64,000 bases of DNA, taken from the NCBI GenBank assembly GCA_029204225.1, contig CM055098.1, positions 4,618,607 through 4,682,606 of the forward strand. The letters run 5' to 3'. Position numbers and translations under genes: made by a program. Shown in pieces: positions 49,401-57,692 of this stretch (position 1 is its first letter; every line of letters begins with the position of its first letter). The notes beneath the pieces are model-generated. The model was not told the DNA's origin, did no database searches, and was given only the letters and a program-made list of their open reading frames with translations. The stretch is from Diphasiastrum complanatum. Lineage: Eukaryota > Streptophyta > Lycopodiopsida > Lycopodiales > Lycopodiaceae.

Positions 49401-52221
49401 TTCCACATCACAAAACCAACATGAGAAAGGTTTCTCCACTCAAATCTAGGACCCTCTCCCACACAAATCATGCATTAAAAGAATATAACTGCCTTGGTCT
49501 GATTCCAAATGTAGGAAAAGGCATGCTAACTAGGGTTTCTAAATGCTCACCCAATAGATCCCAGGAGCATGAGAAATTAGATCAAATAGATAGCATGCTC
49601 CATCCATGTTCTAGAATTCGAGCATTCTGGACACGGAACGCTGTTCAGCATGCAATTATTCTACTTTATTTTCAAAGGAAAAAGCATCAATTGTTGGAAA
49701 TTTTTTGATGGTATTGCTTAAGATGCTTAGAAACATCATAACCAATAGTTGCTATAATTGAATCTGACATGACAAAATAATCACGAATTCCAACACTTCA
49801 GGAGTGCGTAGGGAGGGACTACCAGAGTTAGAGGACACATGGAGTGCCAACACAGGTTATGGAGAATGTATTGAATTTGTCATTCAGGATCGGTGACTTC
49901 CTGAAGCGGGAAGGAATGTTTAGAACTTAGGAAACAAAAATGGCCCAAACATAACCCTGGATGGAGGGTCAAATTTCAGTTGATTGGTGGATTTGGTAAC
50001 AACTGACAAATAGATGAGGCCTTTATTTAAGTTAGGAGCATAGTTGCACAGAAACGCGTTTCTCCGAAACACGTTTCTCCGAAACACGTTTCTCCGAAAC
50101 ACGTTTCTGGGACAGAAACGCAGGAGGATAGATGGGGGGAGGGTGGTCTTGGCATAGTAACTAACTGCTCATTATCGATGCAGTGATTTGACAGGAAATG
50201 GAACACATTTCCATAGAAAACTTTTAACTTTGATAGAATCCAACAGGCATTGTTGCCCCCAAACTGGACCACATTGTACCCAAAACATTCGGCAACCTAC
50301 ATAAATGAACTGCCCTTAATAAATGCTTTAATTTGATACCCATATTGCCCACAAATTTTTTTTTTTCAGAAACGCGTTTTTGAACCGCATTTCAAAACGC
50401 GTTTTCAGAAACGCAGTGCAACTATGGTTAGGAGTGTTGTTAGTTGCGATCCCATGTGCTTGCAATGTTATTCGTCAGTAAAGTGGGATGGGAATATATG
50501 TTATTAGCCTAGGTGTTTGGTTTGTATGCGGATCAGACCATGACTAGGCAAGTTGGCAGTATGTTGGGGTCAGAGTTGCAGTAGTTCGCAATCTGCTGCA
50601 ACCACGTTCCGGATCGCGCGATCCGGGACCAGAAACGTGGTCCCGGATCGCCAAAAAAATTTCAAATTTTTTATATGGGGATGTTCACAGAATCTGAGGA
50701 TGTTCCAAGGCAATTCAAGGATTCTTTTGCATGTTGAACTCCCTGAGGATCTACAACATTTTTTGTTCCAGAAGTAGACAGTACATTTGTCTCTTGAACG
50801 GTCCTTGCAGCAATTTCAAGTGTTGTCTTGAGAAAAGTGCTTTCAATGCATGGCTTAATAGGAAAATCTGACATCATCAGTGTAGAGCGACTTTCTACCT
50901 GTACACTAGTGGCAAGCTGTATGCTCTTTCTGCCTATCATTTCACTTGAAGGTTTTCTGGACTGGTTTTGGGTTCTTTTGAGATGTGATATTCCTTTGGA
51001 TCGAGTAGAGAATCAACGGCAGTTATTATGTCAAATTAAAAAAACAAAACTGCGTTCCGGGAAACCTCAACCTTAAATCCCGGATCGCGTTCCGGAACGC
51101 GGGCTGCATCTTTGGTTGGGGTGTTATTGAGGTGTGATGGGGCACCGGTGGGTTGGTTGTCAACAATCACTGAATCATTCATTGGGTTGAGATATGGAGT
51201 GTCAGTAAGTGGAATAGACAACCATTGATGATTGTGTGATCCAAGGCAAGAAGGTAGGTAGGGGACTTGAAAGGAACCTATGGTGGGGAGGGGCTTCCTT
51301 TTGCACATCAGTTGGTTTGGTTCCTCGAGCTTGAAATATTGCAGTGTTATAGATATGCAGCTCAAACCATAAGCTCAAACCTTATGGGTATATGAAGCCT
51401 CGATTTCATATCTGCCGGGAAATGTGAATGGGAAAAGGTCTGGACACCTCCAACTCAGAAACGTTTTTGAGGGTAGGGGAATGAGTCAATGGTTGAAAAT
51501 CATGTCATCATGGTGTGTTTTCCAACTGAAACTGGATACTACTTACAAGGCTTAGTTTGATCTCCAATTACATAGCTACCTTAAATTTTAAATGCAAATT
51601 GAACTTATCGCGTAAGGCATCAATGTTTTGAATGGAGGTTTCAAGTAAAAAACCAGTCACTGATTTCATAACAACTAGGTCCTCAAGATCTGGGTCAGAT
51701 TAGGTCCTCAAGGTCTTAGGAAGCATGGCCAGGGAAACTTGTTCCCACCTTTGAGGAGCACTTGGAAACGTTCCCCAAGCAACATGAACTTTCCTGGGAA
51801 TTGTAATGCATTCCCTGGATGGGACCTCCCTTGGAGAGTTTTCCCCTCAAAAAAGTTGGGGGGTGGGGTTGGTGTGCATTTTATGGTAACTATGCTTGTT
51901 CCCCTTGAGATCGTTTTTGAAACATATTGACTTTTATTATAACTTTTGAGGCCAATTTCTAAGGACAACACAGCTTTTGGTTTTCTTCCCACGTAAGTAG
52001 AAGAAATTGATTCTTGATGTTTTTTATAAAAAATTCTTCTTTTCATTTCTTAGAATTGATCTATGCAATGATTGCTCTAATATAGCTGATTATTCGAGAA
52101 TGATATTGCAGGTTCTTGATGAAACTTAATAATGAGACTGTTTCATTAGAACTAAAAAATGGGACCATTGTTCATGGAACTATCACAGGTGTGCCCTGCA
52201 ACCCCGCCCACCCCCCCCCCC

Positions 52222-52281
<60 letters not shown>

Positions 52282-53815
52282 GAAGTGGGAAGATTCAAGA
52301 ATTTCAACAAGTGCTTAGAGTATGCTGCATGATTGTTTAGAAATTCAGGGTTTGAGCAGTTGACTGCCAGTTACTTATGAGCAATAAAAAAGTGGGGATG
52401 GCCACAAAGATGGTCAACACTTCCGTTTTCAATACTCTAAAAGAGTGTAGGTACAATGTGTGAAGTACAGATAGCAGAATCTCTGATAACATTGGGTAGT
52501 TTTCTTAAACCTGGTGTGGTGGAAAGTTGAGGCATACTTCTGGAGTTTGGTTGCAACGGAAGTCTCCAATTCAAAATATTAAAGCATGCATAAGATACTA
52601 TAGGTCATGCTACGACATTTGCTACCAGTTTTAGAAAGTGCTTAGCCTGCTAAATTGCATTTTGATGCTTAGGATGGGTATTGCCATAAAAGTCTCAAAC
52701 AAGTATCTGAGATCAACATGATTAGTTAATCACACCATTTTTGGGCTTGTGGTTAATCATCGTCTCTCTTGATTCTTAAAATTTCATGCAGCTTCTTTCT
52801 AACTTGACCATCTTTGTATTGAGCTCATACCAATTTCCATGACTTTGCCCTTCAGGGTTTATTGTTAAGAGCTTATAGTTTCAATAGAAGAGATGATTTT
52901 ACTACCAGCTTGAGTTCCAGCATAAGATCTAAGAAAGCTCTGCTCTTCCCTGCCTGTATCCCTATGATGATGTGCCAGGCGGAAGAGCAAGTCTTAGAAT
53001 GATTTAAAAAAAAAATGGATCCATAACATAGTGAGAATAATAATATATCTATAAGTCTTAAGACAAGAAAGTGATGTTTATTAAAATTTGGTAGGTTATT
53101 CCCTTTTTGCTGCCATATATGGTAGTTGCTCGTTTTCTTGTTCAATGATTTCAGATATCTATATGTGCTATGAGAGCTATTTGTTATCTCTATTACGCAT
53201 ATGTTGTAGCAATGATAGATGTGCTAGAATTGCTTGTTTAAGTCTGTGTACGGTTTTTCTTTCAGTTAAAAGTTCTTGTATGTGTTACTTGCATGGAATT
53301 TTGGCAGGAGTGGACATCAGTATGAACACGCATTTGAAGACCGTGAAGTTGACATTGAAAGGGAAGAATCCAGTAACTCTGGATCACATGAGTATACGAG
53401 GAAATAACATTCGCTATTACATTCTTCCGGATAGTTTAAATCTTGATACCCTTCTAGTAGATGACACACCAAGAGTGAGGCAGAAAAAACCCTCTGCTGG
53501 TAAGCAGGCATTCCTCCTTGATGTTAGTTTCCTCGAAGGTTATAATAGAGCAGTTATGTTACTTCAGAGGTTCAAGTGTGTGCCTAGTTTTGACATTACA
53601 ATAGTCAATTGAAAAGCTGGCTGTCTAGGTGGGTGTCTGTGACATTTCACATGAGCAGCCAAGCTTTGGCTTGGTTCTTCAAATATAAGAAAATGCAATT
53701 CTCAAATCTCATAACTCATATTTGTGCATATGGCCGTTTTGCAGGGAAACCTCTTGGCAGAGGCCGTGGCAGGGGCCGTGGCCGTGGTCGTGGTCGTGGC
53801 ATTAGTTTCAAATGA
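43436..53815 (+). CDS. SMD1: Small nuclear ribonucleoprotein Sm D1 (four coding exons)
   Basis: Core spliceosomal Sm protein: with the other Sm subunits it forms the ring on the Sm site of U1, U2, U4 and U5 snRNAs. Exons 43436-43449, 52112-52188, 53308-53499 and 53745-53815 join to 354 bases, 117 residues plus stop, close to the usual ~115. All introns are GT-AG. Residues 1-10 are MKLVRFLMKL; the Sm1 motif spans about 12-45 (VDISMNTHL at 32-40) and Sm2 about 57-70 ([14 protein letters not shown] at 60-73). Residues 99-113 are a Gly-Arg tail (seven RG pairs), the type methylated by PRMT5 and used in SMN-assisted assembly and nuclear import. Four residues, ISFK, follow the RG tail, which is unusual. 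Intron 1 is 8,662 nt and full of transposons. No disabling change is seen, so the gene looks functional. Confidence 0.95.
43959..44167. repeat. Tandem repeat, three copies of 66-74 bp
   Basis: Units start GAAAGCATAACCAGCA at 43959, 44033 and 44101 and each contains CCTTTGGCTATT and TTCAGTTTGATGAT. Lies within SmD1 intron 1. Confidence 0.9.
44564..44823 (+). pseudogene. Copia mosaic: antisense gag piece joined to sense RT start
   Basis: Bases 44564-44630 match, on the same + strand, the antisense of copia gag at about 7785-7850 (ATCCAACAAGCCA, AACTTGA(G/A)(C/T)AAGTTCT, CCTTAATGCTTTC). From about 44630 the frame 44599-44823 becomes sense copia: [33 protein letters not shown], equivalent to the region before RT (DEPTSVDQA..., EYQALMKNGTWRLVEL). 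Two copia pieces of opposite orientation are therefore fused within 260 bases inside the SmD1 intron. The fused ORF is not a real gene. Confidence 0.65.
45230..45800 (+). pseudogene. Coding-like remnant of unknown origin
   Basis: Reading with shifts gives stretches of normal-looking protein: [21 protein letters not shown], then [40 protein letters not shown] and [17 protein letters not shown]. At least three stops or shifts interrupt it. I do not recognise it. It lies on the same strand as SmD1 but cannot be an SmD1 exon, since the SmD1 protein is complete without it. Confidence 0.3.
46613..46835 (+). pseudogene. hAT transposase fragment (DUF659-type region), second copy
   Basis: The + strand reads [32 protein letters not shown], then [22 protein letters not shown]. 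This matches the hAT/DUF659 order DGWTDxR, LxNFLVSSxxGxxFLKSxD and VEEVGxxNVVQ, with EDW replacing the usual DGW. The frame is open for 93 codons (46580-46861), so it is better kept than the copy at 13915, and both begin after the same acceptor-like GTGAACTAG/ATGAACTAG. Only one exon-sized segment is present, and no hATC domain lies on this strand. It sits in SmD1 intron 1, 3.4 kb upstream of two short hAT-type elements. Confidence 0.78.
47282..47520 (-). pseudogene. Terminal exon coding a highly acidic tail, with one in-frame stop
   Basis: Starts after the acceptor GTGTGCAG and continues the frame of the 47653-47758 exon. It encodes a Glu/Asp/Ser-rich tail ([19 protein letters not shown], then [18 protein letters not shown]) and ends [10 protein letters not shown] at the TAG 47284-47282. 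One TGA (47473-47471) breaks the frame where CGA is likely (GRSS). Acidic C-termini occur in many plant hAT proteins and in chromatin proteins, so the origin is uncertain. It is antisense to SmD1, inside intron 1. Confidence 0.45.
47653..47758 (-). pseudogene. Penultimate exon of an unknown, possibly hAT-derived gene fragment
   Basis: 106 bases open on the minus strand ([20 protein letters not shown], then [11 protein letters not shown]), bounded by the acceptor TCTATAG and the donor GTTAAT. It ends one base into a codon that joins correctly with the exon at 47520-47282. GC-rich compared with its surroundings. Confidence 0.45.
48960..49250. repeat. Direct repeat pair in SmD1 intron 1
   Basis: Two copies of about 95 bases (about 48970-49060 and 49160-49245) share CTTGCATTCGATTGTACCTG / CTTTGTATTTGATTGTGCCT, GCTGATCTCACA and TGTAAATTCCCCC. 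Confidence 0.8.
50031..50434. mobile_element. hAT-type non-autonomous element with 8-bp target duplication (388 bp)
   Basis: Element 50039-50426 is flanked by a perfect GTTAGGAG duplication (50031-50038 and 50427-50434). Its ends are perfect 11-bp inverted repeats, CATAGTTGCAC and GTGCAACTATG, followed by AGAAACGCG-type subterminal motifs on both sides. A 15-bp unit CGTTTCTCCGAAACA repeats three times near the left end (50056-50110). An 8-bp duplication and short inverted ends are characteristic of the hAT superfamily. No coding capacity. Confidence 0.9.
50563..51122. mobile_element. Second hAT-type non-autonomous element with 8-bp target duplication (544 bp)
   Basis: Element 50571-51114 is flanked by a perfect GTTGGGGT duplication (50563-50570 and 51115-51122). 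Ends are CAGAGTTGCAG and, inverted, CAAAGATGCAG (9 of 11 matching), related to CATAGTTGCAC of the element 140 bases upstream. Subterminal sequence is rich in CGTTCCGG/CCGGATCGCG palindromes on both sides. No transposase is encoded. Confidence 0.88.
52112..52188 (+). CDS. SMD1: SmD1 coding exon 2
   Basis: 77 bases between the acceptor TTGCAG and the donor GTGTGC. Encodes the end of Arg5 through Thr30 plus one base of Gly31, the first strands of the Sm fold ([18 protein letters not shown]). Confidence 0.95.
52209..52278. repeat. Poly-C plus (CT)n microsatellite in SmD1 intron 2
   Basis: About 16 C, then TCG, then about 25 CT units, starting 20 bases after the splice donor of intron 2 (52189-53307, 1,119 nt). 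It is the complement-strand equivalent of the (GA)n-C-poly(G) junction at 13047-13231. Confidence 0.95.
53308..53499 (+). CDS. SMD1: SmD1 coding exon 3
   Basis: 192 bases between TTTGGCAG and GTAAGC. Encodes Gly31 to Ala94 plus one base of Gly95: the rest of the Sm fold ([20 protein letters not shown], then [14 protein letters not shown]) and the linker before the RG tail. Confidence 0.97.
53745..53815 (+). CDS. SMD1: SmD1 coding exon 4 (RG tail)
   Basis: 71 bases after the acceptor TTTTGCAG. Encodes KPLG, seven RG pairs and ISFK, then TGA at 53813-53815. Intron 3 is 245 nt (53500-53744). Confidence 0.95.
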
Positions 53816-55218
53816 ATTGTGGGATAGGTCATGCTATCCAGGTGTATTGTTAAATTCTGAGAGCCATTGGCCTGGGACAACTTATCAAAGAAGTGACATA
53901 GGTTATGTATTGGCCATTTCTCTTTGTTTAACAGGGCCAGGGAACCATCTTAGATATTCGTTTCTTCAAAAAAAGGGCTGTAGTTCATTTGTTTGAGATA
54001 CATTTTTGTAGGTGCGGGTTCTGTATATCCAGGATGAAAGTTTTATACGTTTATCACTACCCTTGATGTGGAGCTGTATTCCGGCTATCAATGGATGCTG
54101 ATTCATGCAAGATTTATGTGCGCTGTGTTCTAACATGCATTTGAAGATGCCATCTGCCCTTGCTTCTCTTTTTTTGTCGCAGGTCTTTAACGTCACAAAA
54201 TTTCAAAATTATCTGTGTGACGGCTTGTTTCTGTGACTTTATGTAAACCATTTGCAAGCAGCCATTGATTGTGAGTATTTTTGTCAGAATTGTGTGAGTT
54301 GCTTTGCAATTTTAAGGGCAGTTGAACATTGCTGAGTCTTTATCAGAGAAAGTAGAAAGAAACTCGGAAAGACCATCTAGTAAAGATGGCATGTAGTTGG
54401 CCAATGGCCTTGATGGCTTGGGAAGGTCATTTGAGTAAAGGTTGCGATATTGGTGACATTGTTTTCCTGATTGGAACTTGAATCACTCAAAAAAATCAGA
54501 AAGATGGCCATGTCCTTGATGCAACTTCTCTTGAAAACTTGTCCTCTAATGAGTTGCTTGTTTGCGAAGACCTCTCCTCCCTTTGAAGTCATCCACTAAG
54601 GTGGACATTGATCCTCTATACAAAGAAACTCATATGAGTATTTCTACCGTGCATAAAATCAGTTTTGACATTTTCGTGAAGGAATGGAGGAGCCTCACAG
54701 AATGGGATCTGTGGGCCTGCACAAAAGAGGAATCACAAGCAAAATCCCTCTAGAAAACCAAGTATTGTCTGCAAAGTTGGGTACTGATTGCTAAGATCTT
54801 GTCAACAAAGGGGGGTTTTGAGGCAACTAGATATGAATTTGGCGGCTTAGAGGCTACTTTAGCTAGAACGAATTGAAAAGCGAATAGGATAAAATGACAA
54901 TTTTTCTATTGCCAACATTATCGTAATCGTTCACGAAGTCTTTCTGGTGGTGTTAGATATATCAGGGGACTGGCAGAGAAAGCAACCATAAATATTGTGT
55001 AAAGGACATAACAGACTCTTTTTTAGTAAGTTAGAACCAAATTCATTGAACACCATCTCTCTCCCAATCTGAGACACTATGAAATCACTGAAATGCTCTA
55101 GAAGTCATTTGATTTTGAGTAACATAGATCTTATGTAAGGATATGCCCTGACAATCTGGAAGCCTCAAGCCAACTGAATGCTAAAAAGTCAGGCACTAAT
55201 GACAAGCATTTAAGCATT
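53816..55218 (+). other. SmD1 3' UTR and downstream region
   Basis: No canonical AATAAA is seen in the first few hundred bases after the stop, so the polyadenylation site is not placed. Beyond about 54300 no gene is recognised. Confidence 0.4.
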
Positions 55219-56059
55219 GTTAATGTGAAAAATGCAAAAATAAGCTTGGTAGAGGCCAAAAATCTTGTATATAGGATGATTACACATGTGTGGAGTTTGT
55301 TCCCACGTGTGAAAATAGTGTACTTGTCATGTACCATAATCATATTGGTTGTACATATGATTTAATTCAAGTTCTAGAGGCTAAAAAGGCCAAAAACTAG
55401 TTTTCTAGACATGACACATGACATCAATCTATTGATTGCATGAGTCACATCCTTTGGTTAGGTGTCACGTCCCATGTGTAGAGGACAGCTCACATGTGTG
55501 GAATAAGCTGAAGTAGACGAATTTTGACTTCTAGAAGATTTTCAAGTAGATTTCCATATAAAAGGAAAATGGACCAAAAGTGCTCAAAATAGAAGGTTTT
55601 GTCTAAGTGTCAGTTTTGCATGATGAATCATCATATGACAAAGCACTTTCACACATGTGGGACCAAAGGGATGATCAGTACCACGAGCTCCCACTTATTG
55701 TATATATAGAGTCACATTTGGCCATAATCATTGTGAGACACCAATCTTGGTTTTGGAAGCAATTTTGAGTGATTCTCTTCATTTGTCTACATTTGTTTTG
55801 ATTGTTTTGAGGTGCTATCAATGTGTACTTGATTTTCAGGTTGGAGCCCGTACTCAGACAGGGTTTCACACGTGGGAAATTAGAAAGTACACCTACCTTC
55901 AATTAATGATTGTTCTTGTTAGGATTTTGTGTCTAGAATTGATCTAGATTGATCTTAATCTCAAGTAGATTGATAGGTCAAGTAATCTGACAACCAATCC
56001 CTCTTGAGAATCAGATTAAGATCCACTCTTGGTCTTTTTTGTACTTTTTTCACAGTTAA
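55219..56059 (+). mobile_element. Solo LTR (831 bp) with 5-bp target duplication
   Basis: LTR 55224-56054 begins TGTGAAAAATGC and ends TTTTTTCACA, with inverted ends, and is flanked by a perfect GTTAA duplication (55219-55223 and 56055-56059). It has a TATA box (TATATATAGAG near 55699). There is no internal region, so it arose by recombination between two LTRs. The same family forms the split LTR at 3444-3669 plus 9263-9783. Confidence 0.95.
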
Positions 56060-57290
56060 ATCAGTAATTTATTGGTCTTGCCTTTGCAACATATTTCAAT
56101 CAAACTAGGTTGTGAGAATAGGTAGATTCCTATTATTTTCTCACCACTGTGAGTTAACATCTTATCTATTGGTTTTTTCCTCACTATTTATATTAAATTT
56201 TGGCTTGTAAATACTGCATAGAATGAGTAGTTCGATGCAGTATCAACAAGTTATGCCAACATGTGGCCTAGTGCTTTATGTCTTCTTTCCTTGAGGTTTT
56301 TTTCTGACTGTGCACATTGGAAGGGACATCAAGATTAGTAATGCCAGCAAATAATCGCTTCCTAAGATAGCTCTTGATTTAGCATTATTCTATCTAGTGT
56401 AAATTTTTCTCTTGCATTGATAACAAAAGCACGTGTGTTTGTACATAATATAGTACAAGTAGAGCCATATTCATTAGCTTGGTAATATTGCTAGTCAAAA
56501 ATCTATAAAAGTTGATACAATTTAAAGACAATTTCTCTAGAAATGCTCTTTCCATGTAAACATAAGCTCAAGTAAACAGATGCAATTCTCAATTGTTGAG
56601 GTCAGACTGTCAAGCAAAACGCTTGCAATTGAGAGCACATTCCTAAGCTTCTTTGAAACTTTGTCATGCTTGCCAAATCATTCATGCTTAATTCACTTTC
56701 TTTTTGTGTCTGTTACAATACTAACATACTTAAGCTCTCTCATTTGTCTTTCAAGGATCTATTTCTATCCTTCTAAGTTGCAACTGTTGAATTAAATTCA
56801 TAAATTTTTTTTGTAGAACTTAAAAACAAGGTGATTTGAATTTGACTGAAAGTTTGTTATTGATTTCAATATGGAAGTGCATCATTCATGACGACCGACT
56901 CACCAAACATACGAATCTTGAGTCAGGGCCTGTACCAACCTTGGGTAAATTGGCATTCACATGTGTGAAGCACCAAAGGAGGATCATGCGTCATTTTGGG
57001 CAAATGTTTGCAATAAAAAGACACTACCTTAATTTCTTGAGAGCTATGGGACAAGAAAACAAATCTACGTTTTTTTTTCTAGCAATGTATAGATTGTACA
57101 CAAGTATTTGGAGCTATTGTATAATAGTCTAACAATTAATTAGTTGATCTCAGTTTCACGAAGCTGCACTAAATATGACCAGTGTTTTTATTGGTTTAAC
57201 TTGGCTACTTTTTTTTCATGCTCCTTTGAGATTCTATTGTTGGCGAGCTTTGGCTTGCATGAGTTGTTGTTAAACCTTATTATATGGGGT
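56060..57290. other. No gene seen
   Basis: AT-rich; ORFs of 71 and 98 codons (56580, 56836) have no recognisable features. Confidence 0.4.
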
Positions 57291-57439
57291 TGGGCCATTA
57301 GGTAAATTTCTTTTCCAAAAGGGTCGATGTATGCATAGACTGTTCAACTTACGCGAGTAAGACTGCTGTTGCCGTTGAGAGAGAATATAGTACTCATGAA
57401 ATGAATTTAGGTGAATAGGAGTGAAGATTAACTCCAACA
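57291..57439 (-). mobile_element. Start of the 3' LTR of a minus-strand copia element
   Basis: The minus strand reads TGTTGGAGTTAATC from 57439, directly after the polypurine tract AGGAAGAG. The end is not determinable; 57291 is a rough limit. Confidence 0.5.
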
Positions 57440-57444
57440 CTCTT

Positions 57445-57690
57445 CCTTAGCTTAACTCCTAGGATCCTGAATGAAGTTTAATAAGTTGCATAAATCAACA
57501 TGCTTTTTCCACGATAGGGGCTTTGTCAAAATATCAGCCAACGTACTATCAGTATGACAGTAATTTAATTCGACAATTATGTTCAGAACTTTCTCTATAA
57601 GAAAATGAGAACTTCAATGTGTTTAGTTCTAGAGTGAATCTGTGGGTTCAGAGATAGAGCTATGCAGCTCTGATTGTCGGAATGGAGTGT
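57445..57690 (-). pseudogene. 3' tail of a minus-strand copia RNase H
   Basis: Minus strand from 57690: DNQSCIALSLNPQIHSRTKHIEV, followed with shifts by an ADILTKPLSW block and a short tail ending at the polypurine tract. This is the universal end of copia RNase H. Joined at about 57690 to the gypsy element on the other strand. Confidence 0.75.
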
Positions 57691-57692
57691 AG

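Larger units (their letters stand above)
43450..52111 (+). other. SmD1 intron 1 (8,662 nt), a transposon landing zone
   Basis: Runs from GTGAATG to ATATTGCAG. Contents in order: tandem repeat 43959-44167, copia mosaic 44564-44823, coding-like remnant 45230-45800, hAT fragment 46613-46835, spliced acidic fragment on the other strand 47282-47758, direct repeat 48960-49250, and hAT-type elements 50039-50426 and 50571-51114. The rest is AT-rich with nothing recognised. Confidence 0.88.

Noticed and set aside
50031-50434. CRISPR-like array from the 15-bp repeats
   Set aside because: The units are contiguous without spacers and lie inside a hAT-type element in a plant genome.
51737-51920. A third hAT-type element in SmD1 intron 1 (GGAAAC...CTATGC ends)
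   Set aside because: No matching 8-bp duplication or convincing inverted ends could be found.
53500-53744. Possible box C/D snoRNA in SmD1 intron 3
   Set aside because: No convincing RTGATGA and CTGA pair with terminal stem was found.
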